DNA from: Clostridium saccharoperbutylacetonicum N1-4(HMT)
GTDB taxonomy: Bacteria > Bacillota > Clostridia > Clostridiales > Clostridiaceae
Assembly: GCF_000340885.1 (NCBI RefSeq)
Contig: NC_020291.1
Location: 5,021,001 to 5,085,000, forward strand
Direction: 5' to 3'
Length of the DNA: 64,000 nucleotides
The notes below the pieces were generated by a model, which had not been told where the DNA came from, did not search any database, and saw only the letters and a program-made list of their open reading frames with translations. The position numbers were made by a program, and so were the translations under genes. Shown here one piece after another: positions 54,150-63,374 of the stretch. The stretch's first letter is position 1. Every line of letters begins with the position of its first letter.

Positions 54150-55319
54150 ATGGAAAATATTAATGTACTAAAAAATGATTTTACTGAATTATTTAAAAAG
54201 GACTCTAAAAATGTTTACTTCTCACCTGGAAGAGTTAACTTAATTGGTGAGCACACTGATTATAATGGAGGTAACGTTTTTCCTTGTGCCCTTACTATTG
54301 GAACATATGCTTTAGTAACTAAAAGATCAGATAAAAAAGTATTAGTTAGTTCTTTAAATTTTAAAGAATTAGGAATAATTGAATTTAATTTAGAAAATAT
54401 GGTTTATGATAAAGCTCATGATTGGGCAAATTATCCTAAGGGTGTAATTAAAACTTTTGAAAATCATGGCTTTAATATTACTAACGGCTTTGAAATACTT
54501 TTCTATGGAAATATTCCAAATGGTTCTGGATTATCTTCTTCTGCTTCAATAGAAGTTTTAATGGGTGTAATATTAAATGAAACATTTAATTTAAATATTG
54601 ATATGGTAGACATAGTTAAAATGTGCCAAGAAGCTGAAAATAAATTTATAGGTGTAAATTGTGGAATAATGGATCAGTTTGCCATTGGTATGGGGAAAGA
54701 TAACTGTGCTATTCTTTTAGATTGTAACACTCTAAATTATTCTTACAGTAATATAGATATGGAAGGCTATAAAATAGTAATTGCTAATACAAATAAAAAA
54801 CGTGGCTTAGCTGATTCTAAATATAATGAAAGAAGAAGCGAATGCGAAGATGCTTTAGCAAAAATTCAAAAGGTAAAAAATATTAAAGCTCTTGGAGAAC
54901 TTACTGAAGAAGAATTTGAAGAAGTAAAAGATTGTATTGGCGATCCAATAAAAATCAAAAGAGCAAAACATGCAGTATATGAAAACAGAAGAACTTTAAA
55001 AGCAGTAAAAGCTTTAGAAGAAAATGATCTTGCTTTATTTGGAAAGTTTATGAATGCTTCTCATGTTTCTTTAAGAGATGATTATGAGGTTACTGGAATA
55101 GAATTAGACACTTTAGTAGCTTTAGCTTGGGAAACTGAAGGTGTTATTGGTGCTCGTATGACAGGTGCTGGTTTTGGTGGATGTACTGTTAACATTGTTA
55201 AAGAAGATTGCATTGATGCTTTCATTGAAAAAGTAAAAAAAGCATACACTGATAAAATAGGTTACGAACCTGATTTTTATGTAGTAAATATTTCTGGTGG
55301 TGCTAGAAAACTTAGTTAA
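54150..55319 (+). CDS. galK: galactokinase
   Basis: A 389-residue GHMP-family kinase that phosphorylates galactose at C1. The signature [15 protein letters not shown] is near residue 27, the ATP loop [11 protein letters not shown] near 125, and GMGFGG-like [11 protein letters not shown] near the C-terminus. ATG at 54150 has GGAGG 8 nt upstream; a TTG two codons earlier overlaps poorly. First gene of galK-galE-galT-galR, behind the LacI-type operator. Confidence 0.96.
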   Translation: MENINVLKNDFTELFKKDSKNVYFSPGRVNLIGEHTDYNGGNVFPCALTIGTYALVTKRSDKKVLVSSLNFKELGIIEFNLENMVYDKAHDWANYPKGVIKTFENHGFNITNGFEILFYGNIPNGSGLSSSASIEVLMGVILNETFNLNIDMVDIVKMCQEAENKFIGVNCGIMDQFAIGMGKDNCAILLDCNTLNYSYSNIDMEGYKIVIANTNKKRGLADSKYNERRSECEDALAKIQKVKNIKALGELTEEEFEEVKDCIGDPIKIKRAKHAVYENRRTLKAVKALEENDLALFGKFMNASHVSLRDDYEVTGIELDTLVALAWETEGVIGARMTGAGFGGCTVNIVKEDCIDAFIEKVKKAYTDKIGYEPDFYVVNISGGARKLS

Positions 55320-55352
55320 ATCTATTTTTATAAGATAAAGGGAGATGTTAAT

Positions 55353-56345
55353 ATGTCAATTTTAGTTTGTGGTGGTGCTGGATATATCGGATCACATACA
55401 GTACATGAACTTGTAAAACAAAATAAGGATGTAGTAATTGTTGATAACCTTCAATCAGGTCATATAAAGGCTGTGAATCCAAACGCTAAATTTTATAAAG
55501 GCGATATAAGAGATGCAGAATTTTTAGATAAAGTTTTTTCTGAAAACAATATTGAAGCTGTAATACATTTTGCTGCTAACTCTTTAGTTGGCGAAAGTAT
55601 GACAAAACCACTTCTATACTTCAACAATAATGTTTATGGAATGCAAGTTTTACTTGAAAGTATGGTAAAACACAACATAAAACATATTGTATTCTCTTCT
55701 ACTGCTGCAGTATATGGAGAACCAAAAAGAATTCCAATACTTGAAGATGATGAAACAAATCCAACAAATCCTTATGGAGAAACAAAATTAACAATGGAAA
55801 AAATGATGAAATGGGTTGGGCAAGCTAACGGAATAACTTATGTTTCCTTAAGATACTTCAATGCAGCTGGTGCTATTGAAGATGGAAGTATTGGTGAAGA
55901 TCATTCTCCTGAAAGTCACTTAATACCATTAATTCTTCAAGTTCCATTAAAGAAAAGAGAAGCTATAACTGTTTTTGGTGAAGATTATGATACTCCTGAT
56001 GGCACTTGTATTAGAGATTATATACATGTACTTGATTTAGCAGATGCACATATAAAAGCTGTTGAGTATTTAATTAAAGGAAATGAAAGTAATATTTTCA
56101 ACTTAGGTAATGGAGTTGGATTTAGCGTAAAAGAAATGATTGATTCAGCAAAAGAAGCTACTAATGAAGATATAAAAGTAGTAATAGGTGATCGCCGTGC
56201 TGGTGACCCTGCAAGATTAATTGCTTCAAATGAAAAAGCAAGAAACGTCTTAGGGTGGAAACCTAAATTTACAGATGTAAAAGATGTTATAGGTACTGCT
56301 TGGGTATGGCATAAAGCTCATCCAAATGGCTTTGAGGATAGATAA
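55353..56345 (+). CDS. galE: UDP-glucose 4-epimerase
   Basis: A 330-residue short-chain dehydrogenase-fold epimerase that interconverts UDP-galactose and UDP-glucose. GGAGYIGSHT (NAD binding) lies at residues 7-16, the catalytic Ser/Tyr/Lys are in SSTAAVYG and NPYGETKL, and RYFNAAGA follows. AAGGGAG precedes ATG. It is 33 nt after galK. Confidence 0.96.
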   Translation: MSILVCGGAGYIGSHTVHELVKQNKDVVIVDNLQSGHIKAVNPNAKFYKGDIRDAEFLDKVFSENNIEAVIHFAANSLVGESMTKPLLYFNNNVYGMQVLLESMVKHNIKHIVFSSTAAVYGEPKRIPILEDDETNPTNPYGETKLTMEKMMKWVGQANGITYVSLRYFNAAGAIEDGSIGEDHSPESHLIPLILQVPLKKREAITVFGEDYDTPDGTCIRDYIHVLDLADAHIKAVEYLIKGNESNIFNLGNGVGFSVKEMIDSAKEATNEDIKVVIGDRRAGDPARLIASNEKARNVLGWKPKFTDVKDVIGTAWVWHKAHPNGFEDR

Positions 56346-56373
56346 TATAATATCATAGTTTTATAAAAAATTG

Positions 56374-56423
56374 TAAGTGATTAGGTAAGGAAAAGATTAA
56401 AGTTTTCCTTAACTCTTCACTTA
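56374..56423 (+). terminator. two-part hairpin between galE and galT
   Basis: An outer stem TAAGTGA/TCACTTA and an inner stem TAAGGAAAA/TTTTCCTTA are separated by 5-nt internal loops. A CCTTTT stretch follows. It could attenuate transcription into galT or protect the upstream message. Confidence 0.5.
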
Positions 56424-56569
56424 TCCTTTTAAATAAACCGCTCTACCTTACCTCATTTTATCTATTTAGTCCTAAGAACTGTTTACAAATCAAGTTTTCT
56501 TTCATACTAATAATTTATACTAATTATACTTTTAATTTATATACTATTGTTAAAATCAAGGAGGTCATT

Positions 56570-58072
56570 ATGATAAACATAAATCTTGAAATAAATAGAT
56601 TAATTAACTTTGCTTTAAATAAAAAATTAATAACTAATAATGATATGATTTATTCAACAAATATGATACTAGGTACCTTAAATTTAAATGAATTTGAAGT
56701 TTCTAATGTGGATGAGACTCTTGAAACTCCAACTCCTATTTTAGAAAACATTTTAGATTATGCATGTGGAAACAATTTAATAGAAAACACTACTACTGAA
56801 AGAGATTTATTTGATACCCAAATAATGAATTGTCTAATGCCAAGACCTTCAGAAGTTATAAATAAATTTAACGAATTATATAATTCTTCCCCAGAAAAAG
56901 CCACTGAATATTATTATGATTTGAGTATTGCATCGAATTATATAAGGAAAGATAGAATAGATAAAAATATTGTTTGGAAAGCACCTACTGAATATGGTGA
57001 TTTAGATATAACTATAAATTTATCTAAACCTGAAAAGGATCCCAGAGATATAGCAAAGGCTAAACTAGTAAAATCAAGCTCTTATCCAAAATGTTTATTA
57101 TGTAAAGAAAATGAAGGATTTTTTGGGCATATGAATCACCCAGCAAGGCAAACACATAGAATTATACCTTTAGCTTTTGATGAAGGACAAAAGTATTTCT
57201 TACAATATTCTCCTTATACTTACTATAATGAGCATTGTATTATTTTCAATGCTGAACATATACCAATGAAAATCAATAAAGCAACTTTTAAGAATCTATT
57301 AAATTTTACAGATATACTTCCTCATTATTTTGCAGGATCTAATGCAGACTTACCAATAGTTGGTGGATCAATATTATCACATGACCACTACCAAGGTGGA
57401 CATTACACCTTTGCAATGGAAAAAGCTCCTGTAGAAAAGATTTATTCTATGTCAGGTTATGGTGAAGTTGAAATTGGCAGAGTTAAATGGCCAATGTCTG
57501 TTGTTAGACTTACAAGTGATAATAATGAAAAACTATTAGATTTAGCTGATCATATATTAACTTCTTGGAGAAATTATTCTGATGAATCTGTAGAAATACT
57601 AAGTCATACAGGTGATGAACCACATAATACAATAACTCCTATTTCGAGAAAAAGAAATGGGAAATATGAACTTGACTTAGTTCTTAGAAATAATAGAACG
57701 AGTGCAGAACACCCACTTGGAATCTTCCATCCTCATGATGAAGTACATCATATAAAGAAAGAAAATATTGGACTTATTGAGGTTATGGGACTTGCAGTTC
57801 TTCCTGCTAGATTAAAAGAAGAATTAAATATATTAAAAGAGAGTTTAATTAATAAAACATCAGACATATCAGATAATGAAACAGTAGCAAAACATTCAGA
57901 ATGGTATAAATACATTTTAGGAAAATACAGCAATATATCTGCTGAGAATGCTGAAGACATTTTAAAATCAGAAGTTGGTCTTAAATTTTCAGAAGTATTA
58001 GACCATGCTGGTGTATTTAAAAGAAATGAACAAGGTCTTGCTGCTTTCGATAAATTTATAAATACATTATAA
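56570..58072 (+). CDS. galT: UDP-glucose--hexose-1-phosphate uridylyltransferase (Firmicutes type)
   Basis: A 500-residue GalT of the long Firmicutes class. It exchanges UMP between UDP-glucose and galactose-1-phosphate. HDHYQGGHY near residue 273 is the histidine-rich active-site segment (family equivalent of HPH), and FNAEHIPMKI, RPSEV and GSILSHD are seen. AAGGAGG precedes ATG. The 12-nt gap to galR and 224-nt gap from galE suggest one operon with internal control. Confidence 0.95.
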   Translation: MININLEINRLINFALNKKLITNNDMIYSTNMILGTLNLNEFEVSNVDETLETPTPILENILDYACGNNLIENTTTERDLFDTQIMNCLMPRPSEVINKFNELYNSSPEKATEYYYDLSIASNYIRKDRIDKNIVWKAPTEYGDLDITINLSKPEKDPRDIAKAKLVKSSSYPKCLLCKENEGFFGHMNHPARQTHRIIPLAFDEGQKYFLQYSPYTYYNEHCIIFNAEHIPMKINKATFKNLLNFTDILPHYFAGSNADLPIVGGSILSHDHYQGGHYTFAMEKAPVEKIYSMSGYGEVEIGRVKWPMSVVRLTSDNNEKLLDLADHILTSWRNYSDESVEILSHTGDEPHNTITPISRKRNGKYELDLVLRNNRTSAEHPLGIFHPHDEVHHIKKENIGLIEVMGLAVLPARLKEELNILKESLINKTSDISDNETVAKHSEWYKYILGKYSNISAENAEDILKSEVGLKFSEVLDHAGVFKRNEQGLAAFDKFINTL

Positions 58073-58084
58073 GGTGGAATAGTT

Positions 58085-59098
58085 ATGAAATTAACCATAG
58101 TAGATGTGGCTAAAAAAGCAAATGTATCTGTTGCAACAGTTTCAAGGGTAATGAATGGAAATTATCCTGTGAAAGAGGAAACAAAAAGAAGAGTATTAGA
58201 AGTAATAGAAGAGCTTAATTATATTCCTAATATGCAAGCACGTGAACTTACACAGCAAAAGTCAGCTACTATTGGTGTTGTGGTTCCAAGTATTAATAAT
58301 ATGTTTTTCCCAGAAGTTATAAACGGAATTGAAAATAGTTTAAAAGTTCAATCCCTATCTTTAGTTTTAGCATGCAGTAATAATGACATGGATGAAGAGA
58401 AGCTATGTATAAATAACTTATTATCTAGAAATGTATCTGGTATAATTGTAATCGACCCTAATACAGGTAATATTAAATCAAAGTTTTACAATTCTATCTC
58501 AAAGTTGACTCCTCTTGTATTTGTAAATGGTTATTCCACTTCAGCAAGTATTTCTTCAGTAGTTAATGATGAAGCTATGGGTGCAAATATGGCAATAGAT
58601 TATCTTTTAGAAAATAATCACAAAGATATATTATTAGTACGGGGTAAAGATAGTTATTCTTATGATATAAAAGAAAAAGTATATATTGAAAAAATGGAAA
58701 AAATAAATGCTTTTAATTCAAAAAATATTATTAACATCGGTAATGGAAATAGCAGTGAAACTGTTGACAATACAATAAATAAATTTATTGAAATACTAAA
58801 GACAACTTCAGCAACTGCTGTATTAGCTTGTAATGACCTTATGGCAGTAGGTGTTCTTAATGCCTGTAAGAAATTAAATATAGATGTTCCAGGAAAATTA
58901 TCTATTATAGGCTTTGATAATATTGATTTAAGTAAGTTTGTTGAGCCAAAATTAACTACTATAGATCAAAATATGTTTCTTCTAGGAACAAATGCTGCAA
59001 CTTTATTATTAGAGAAAATAGAATATGATAATTCTTGCAGCAAAAGAATAATTCTTATGAATTCACTAATTGAACGTGATACTGTAAGTTCAATCTAA
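58085..59098 (+). CDS. galR: LacI-family repressor of the galactose operon
   Basis: A 337-residue regulator: N-terminal helix-turn-helix (VDVAKKANVSVATVSRVMNG), hinge (PNMQARELTQQ), and a periplasmic-binding-like effector domain (about 60-335, with GFDNIDLSKFVEPKLTTI). It is 12 nt after galT with AAGGTGG before ATG. The matching operator is in the galK promoter, so it is likely to repress the operon without galactose. The gene symbol rests on position and homology. Confidence 0.93.
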   Translation: MKLTIVDVAKKANVSVATVSRVMNGNYPVKEETKRRVLEVIEELNYIPNMQARELTQQKSATIGVVVPSINNMFFPEVINGIENSLKVQSLSLVLACSNNDMDEEKLCINNLLSRNVSGIIVIDPNTGNIKSKFYNSISKLTPLVFVNGYSTSASISSVVNDEAMGANMAIDYLLENNHKDILLVRGKDSYSYDIKEKVYIEKMEKINAFNSKNIINIGNGNSSETVDNTINKFIEILKTTSATAVLACNDLMAVGVLNACKKLNIDVPGKLSIIGFDNIDLSKFVEPKLTTIDQNMFLLGTNAATLLLEKIEYDNSCSKRIILMNSLIERDTVSSI

Positions 59099-59168
59099 TT
59101 AATTTCACTTATGATACCGTAGAACAGAAGTGGCTACGCCACGTTTAATTAATATTGAATAATGAATA

Positions 59169-59205
59169 ATTAAGGATGATATTCCTTCGGAATATCATCC
59201 TTAAT
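59169..59205. terminator. long perfect hairpin between galR and the MCP-like gene
   Basis: A perfect 17-bp stem ATTAAGGATGATATTCC (59169-59185) with 59189-59205 has a TTC loop. It lies between convergent genes; T-tracts are short, so it may be a terminator or a mobile-repeat remnant. A GTGGC-TAC-GCCAC hairpin lies at about 59131-59143. Confidence 0.65.
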
Positions 59206-59230
59206 CTTAATAAGTTTCAAGTTGTAGGAA

Positions 59231-59306
59231 AGTTCATAATTGCAGCATAGCTGCTCTTTTTATTTAAGTTCCGTTGTTGCAGCATAGCTGCTCTTTTTAT
59301 AGGTGT
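59231..59306. repeat. paired hairpin module related to the mosaic repeats
   Basis: The 24-nt unit TTGCAGCATAGCTGC-CTCTTTTTAT-like occurs twice (hairpins GCAGCATAGCTGC at 59242-59254 and 59279-59291). Flanks TTTAAGTTCCGT and CTCTTTTTATAGGTG are the same as in mosaic copies B and C, where the hairpin is GTGC-TTC-GCAC or GTGC-TTT-GCAC. Confidence 0.65.
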
Positions 59307-59313
59307 ATCTTTT

Positions 59314-60261
59314 TTATTCCCTTACATACTCAGATATTTTAGATACACTTTCTTCTAATTTCTTATCTACCTTACCAGCCTCTTCAATATGACCCATGAT
59401 TTGATTATTTGTTGTTACAATCGTTGAATCTACTTCTTTTATTGTGCTAATAGTTTTAGCCACATAATCTTTTTGAGAATCTATTGTACTTATTAATTTA
59501 CCAGCTTCTTCTTCAACAATATTGAATGAATTTAAAGCTTCTTCTATTTTTTCTAGTGCTCCTTTAGAGGATTTTACCCCTTCTGAAACTACAAATGTAC
59601 TTTTTTCAACATTGCTTAAAACATTTCTAGTTTGTGAATCTATACTACTAATTAGCTTAGATATATTACTACTACTTTCACCCGTCATTTCAGCTAATTT
59701 TCTTACTTCATCTGCAACAACCGAAAATCCTCTTCCTTGTTCTCCTGCTCTAGCAGCTTCTATTGCAGCATTAAGTGCAAGAAGATTGGTTTGAGATGCT
59801 ATTCCACTAATCAATTGAGCTATTTCTCCAATCTCTTTTAACTTCTCCCCTAAGGTAGTAATACTCTTATATGTATCTTTTGTTTCTAAATCTAGGTTTT
59901 CAATTACTTTAATCATTCCTTCAACAGATTCTTTTCCTTCAATTGATTTTTCTAATGTACTTTTTGTTATTATTAACAAATTTCCACCTTGATTTGATAG
60001 TTTATCTGTTGATTCACTAGTTTGCTCAGTAAAATTTAATACTTTGTGCATTTGTTTATCAATTTGTTCTGCTAATTCTGAAAGAATATCATGCTCGCTA
60101 TTAACTTTATTATGTTGTTGTATTATATCTTCAATATGTACACTAATCCTCTTTAAAAATTCTATAGTATCATTATTTTTAGTTTGAACTTGTACTTTAT
60201 TTTCATTTATACCTGTATTTTGAACAGATTCATTACTGTTTGCCTTCTTAAAAAAACTCAT
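59314..60261 (-). CDS. soluble MCP-signalling-domain protein
   Basis: A 315-residue cytosolic protein with no membrane helix. An N-terminal coiled region (about 30-140) leads to the chemoreceptor signalling hairpin [20 protein letters not shown] and [16 protein letters not shown]. It could be a soluble chemoreceptor or a scaffold interacting with CheA/CheW. It lacks a visible PAS or globin sensor. AGGGAGGA precedes ATG. Confidence 0.88.
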   Translation of the reverse strand: MSFFKKANSNESVQNTGINENKVQVQTKNNDTIEFLKRISVHIEDIIQQHNKVNSEHDILSELAEQIDKQMHKVLNFTEQTSESTDKLSNQGGNLLIITKSTLEKSIEGKESVEGMIKVIENLDLETKDTYKSITTLGEKLKEIGEIAQLISGIASQTNLLALNAAIEAARAGEQGRGFSVVADEVRKLAEMTGESSSNISKLISSIDSQTRNVLSNVEKSTFVVSEGVKSSKGALEKIEEALNSFNIVEEEAGKLISTIDSQKDYVAKTISTIKEVDSTIVTTNNQIMGHIEEAGKVDKKLEESVSKISEYVRE

Positions 60262-60363
60262 TCTTTTGTATCCTCCCTAATAGTTTATTATTACTATTTT
60301 CGTATAATTATATTAAAAACTGAATTGAAAAAGAAAAAAATAGCATTATTAATTTAAAATAAG

Positions 60364-60414
60364 TTGCAAGAGAACAAACATTCTTATATAATATAATTAG
60401 CGAATGTTTGTTCT
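60364..60414 (+). promoter_or_regulatory. promoter with paired SOS (LexA)-like boxes
   Basis: -35 TTGCAA (60364-60369) and -10 TATAAT (60387-60392) have a 17-nt spacer. GAAC-AAAC-ATTC (60372-60383) lies in the spacer and GAAT-GTTT-GTTC (60402-60413) just past the -10; each is one base off the Gram-positive LexA box GAAC-N4-GTTC. The two boxes are also complementary to each other over 13 bp. Confidence 0.6.
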
Positions 60415-60447
60415 ACTCATTTCATTGAATAAGGATGTGTACTCAAT

Positions 60448-61866
60448 ATGGATTTAATGGATAAATTAAAAGTTCTATCTAATGCAGCAAAATACGATGT
60501 ATCTTGTTCTTCTTCTGGTTCTAAGAGGAAAAATATAAATAATGGACTAGGAAATGCCTCAGAAAGCGGAATTTGTCACAGCTTTACTCCTGATGGACGT
60601 TGTATTTCATTGTTAAAAATATTATTTTCTAATGATTGTGTCTTTGATTGCAAATACTGTATAAATGGAGCCTCAAGAGATTTTTTAAGAGTAAGTTTTA
60701 CACCTGATGAAGTCTGCGATCTAACTATTAATTTCTATAAGCACAACTACATAGAAGGCCTTTTTTTGAGTTCTGCTGTTATTAACAATTCCAACTATAC
60801 TATGGAACTTTTACTTCAAACGGTAAAAAAATTACGCTTAGAAAAAAAATTTAATGGTTATATCCATCTAAAAGCAATACCTGGTGCTGATGATAAATTA
60901 ATTCAAACGGCTGGTACATTTGTTGATAGAATGAGTGTTAATATTGAGCTACCGTCTAATGACAGTCTTAAACTCTTAGCGCCTCAAAAAAGCAAAGATA
61001 AAATATTAAAACCAATGGCAATAATTAAAAATTCTATAATTAATTACAGTGAAATGAAAAAATCAATAAAAAGTACACCTTTATTTGTCCCTGGTGGTCA
61101 AAGCACTCAGTTAATTGTTGGTGCTACACCTGAAAGTGACAGCAAAATAATAAAACTTTCTGAAGCACTTTATAATAAATACAGTTTAAAAAGAGTATAT
61201 TATTCAGCTTATGTTCCTGTTATTAAAGATAATAAACTTCTGCCAGATATAACACATCCGCCTATGCTTAGAGAACATAGACTTTACCAAGCCGATTGGC
61301 TTCTTAGGTACTATGGCTTTAAAGCAAGCGAATTATTGAAAAATGACAATGATAATTTTGATTTGAATTTTGATCCAAAAACTCACTGGGCATTAGAAAA
61401 TTTAAATGAATTCCCTGTTGAGATAAATAAGGCCACTTATGAAAAATTACTTCGCATTCCAGGTATTGGTGTGACTTCTGCCAAAAAAATACTTAAAATC
61501 AGAAGAGTTCATAATTTAACTTTTGAAGATTTAAGAAATTTGCGTGTTGTGCTTAAAAGAGCTAAATACTTTATTACTTGTAATGGTAAATATCAAGGAG
61601 ATTCTTTATTTGATAATATTCATATAAAAAATAAACTTTTAAATCAAAATACTCCTAGAGGAAATATAAACCCAGATCAATTATCATTTTTTGACTCTTT
61701 TTCATATAAAGAACAAAAAACTAACTCTGGAATTATATTAGCAAATGAAAATACTATATTTAATAATTCTGCTTTCACTGCAAATAAAGAATTATCAAAT
61801 ATTTTATTGCCCCAAAGAATTAATTTAATTCCAGATAAAATAACTTCTATTACAGGAGAGTTTTAG
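60448..61866 (+). CDS. putative DNA modification/repair radical SAM protein
   Basis: A 472-residue radical-SAM protein. The cluster motif is CVFDCKYC (Cys64, 68, 71). A helix-hairpin-helix DNA-binding motif, LLRIPGIGVTSAKKILKIRR, lies near residue 335. This matches the TIGR03916 class of uncharacterised proteins often found next to uracil-DNA-glycosylase-like genes. The next gene starts 1 nt after its stop. SOS-like boxes upstream fit a DNA-damage role. The actual reaction is unknown. Confidence 0.88.
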   Translation: MDLMDKLKVLSNAAKYDVSCSSSGSKRKNINNGLGNASESGICHSFTPDGRCISLLKILFSNDCVFDCKYCINGASRDFLRVSFTPDEVCDLTINFYKHNYIEGLFLSSAVINNSNYTMELLLQTVKKLRLEKKFNGYIHLKAIPGADDKLIQTAGTFVDRMSVNIELPSNDSLKLLAPQKSKDKILKPMAIIKNSIINYSEMKKSIKSTPLFVPGGQSTQLIVGATPESDSKIIKLSEALYNKYSLKRVYYSAYVPVIKDNKLLPDITHPPMLREHRLYQADWLLRYYGFKASELLKNDNDNFDLNFDPKTHWALENLNEFPVEINKATYEKLLRIPGIGVTSAKKILKIRRVHNLTFEDLRNLRVVLKRAKYFITCNGKYQGDSLFDNIHIKNKLLNQNTPRGNINPDQLSFFDSFSYKEQKTNSGIILANENTIFNNSAFTANKELSNILLPQRINLIPDKITSITGEF

Positions 61867-61867
61867 T

Positions 61868-62605
61868 ATGAAGATTTATGTATACGATAATACATTTGAA
61901 GGTTTATTAACTGCAATATATGAAGCATTTTATGAAAAAAATCCACTAGCAGCTTTTTACGCACAAAACGAACTAGATGCTCCACTTCTTCTTGGAGAAA
62001 ACATTACAATTTTAACTAATCACGAAAAATTTAAAAAAGTTAAAAATGCAATTATAAATAAACTTGACTTTTTAGCTTTCAAAAAATTATATATGGTTTT
62101 TTTGAGTAACGAGAAAGAGAAAGGCGTTATTATCTATAAATATTTAAAAACAGCTTTTAAACTTGGTCCTGAGGTTCATAATTTTTTAAATATTAATGAA
62201 ATAAGAATTGTTGATAACATCTCTAAACAAATCTCTTATGAAACCCATAGATTTGAAGGCTTTATAAGATTTAATTATATAGATGAAAAATTTTTATATT
62301 CTTCAATTGAACCTGATAATGATATTTTAGAATTACTTGGCGATCATTTTCAAAACAGATTTCCTAAAGAATATTTTATTATCCATGATATATTAAGAGA
62401 TAAAGCTTTAATTTATAACACCTTTTTTTATGAAATAATAGAAATGACTAATGATACTTATGAAAAACTCAAATCACACAGCGATGATTATACTAAGCTT
62501 TGGAAAGCTTATTTTAAATCAACCACAATCGAAGAGAGAAAAAACCTACGCCTACAATCTAGAATGATGCCTAAAAGATACTGGAAGCATATATTAGAAA
62601 CATAG
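61868..62605 (+). CDS. DUF4130 (TIGR03915-type) DNA metabolism protein
   Basis: A 245-residue protein. The N-terminal MKIYVYDNTFEGLLTAIYEAF is the family signature, and RLQSRMMPKRYWKHI is the C-terminal one. The family is the regular partner of the radical-SAM protein encoded just upstream; together they are thought to act in DNA repair or modification. Its start follows the upstream stop by one base. Some relatives are fused to a UDG-like domain; this one is not. Confidence 0.88.
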   Translation: MKIYVYDNTFEGLLTAIYEAFYEKNPLAAFYAQNELDAPLLLGENITILTNHEKFKKVKNAIINKLDFLAFKKLYMVFLSNEKEKGVIIYKYLKTAFKLGPEVHNFLNINEIRIVDNISKQISYETHRFEGFIRFNYIDEKFLYSSIEPDNDILELLGDHFQNRFPKEYFIIHDILRDKALIYNTFFYEIIEMTNDTYEKLKSHSDDYTKLWKAYFKSTTIEERKNLRLQSRMMPKRYWKHILET

Positions 62606-62623
62606 GCTTGCCTAAATAACTCA

Positions 62624-62671
62624 AAATAGCCAATGCTCAATTTTCATATATTAATTGAGCATTGGCTATTT
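62624..62671. terminator. bidirectional terminator between the DUF4130 and carbonic anhydrase genes
   Basis: A perfect 19-bp stem (62624-62642 with 62653-62671, AAATAGCCAATGCTCAATT) sits between convergent genes, with a short loop. Confidence 0.88.
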
Positions 62672-62696
62672 ATCCTATTGAATCATCTTATTTTTA

Positions 62697-63257
62697 TTAA
62701 GCATTACCATCTACTATAACTTCTAATTCCCCTGTTTCTGGGCTCATTATAAGTCCATGTACTTTTATATCAGATGGAATTAAAGGATGATCTTTTATCA
62801 TTCTCACACTTTCTTTTATTGATTCTTCAACTGACTCAAATCCATGAAGCCACTTCTCAACATTAACACCTGCATTGTTTAATGTTGAAATTGTTTCTTC
62901 CTTTATTCCTCTATCTACCATCTTTTTAACAAGACTTTTAGTATCCAAATTACTCATCCCACAACCATGATGTCCTACTACAAAAACATCTTCTGCTCCA
63001 AATTCATAAACTGCAACTACTATACTTCTCATTACACCACCAAAATGGTGCATAACAGTAGCTCCAGCATCTTTAATTATTTTAGCATCCCCATTTTTTA
63101 TATTCATTGCTTTAGGTAGTAATTCAGTAAGTCTTGTATCCATACATGATAATATAACCATTTTTTTCTTAGGAATTTTAGTTGTTATATATGCTTCATA
63201 ATCCTTATTCTCAATAAACTTCCTATTATAGCCCAATATTTCTTCTAGTTTGCTCAT
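62697..63257 (-). CDS. beta-class carbonic anhydrase
   Basis: A 186-residue zinc enzyme that hydrates CO2. Zinc ligands are the Cys in SCMDTRL, His in GHHGCG, and the Cys of the same motif; the Asp-Arg pair in MDTRL is conserved. ATG at 63257 is chosen; a GTG three codons earlier would overlap AAGGAC. It follows the sugar-binding protein gene after a leader hairpin. Monocistronic. Confidence 0.92.
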   Translation of the reverse strand: MSKLEEILGYNRKFIENKDYEAYITTKIPKKKMVILSCMDTRLTELLPKAMNIKNGDAKIIKDAGATVMHHFGGVMRSIVVAVYEFGAEDVFVVGHHGCGMSNLDTKSLVKKMVDRGIKEETISTLNNAGVNVEKWLHGFESVEESIKESVRMIKDHPLIPSDIKVHGLIMSPETGELEVIVDGNA

Positions 63258-63279
63258 TTGCCCCACGTCCTTACTTCAT

Positions 63280-63324
63280 AAATTAATATTGATATAACTT
63301 TTCGTATTACATCAATATTAATTT
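63280..63324. other. 14-bp dyad upstream of the carbonic anhydrase gene
   Basis: AAATTAATATTGAT (63280-63293) is complementary to ATCAATATTAATTT (63311-63324). On the minus strand it lies just upstream of the ribosome site of the carbonic anhydrase gene and has no T-tract after it, so it may be an operator or leader stem rather than a terminator. Confidence 0.4.
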
Positions 63325-63374
63325 AAGTTTTAATAATTGTAAAGTTAATAATTTTAAACCTAGTAAAATAATAG

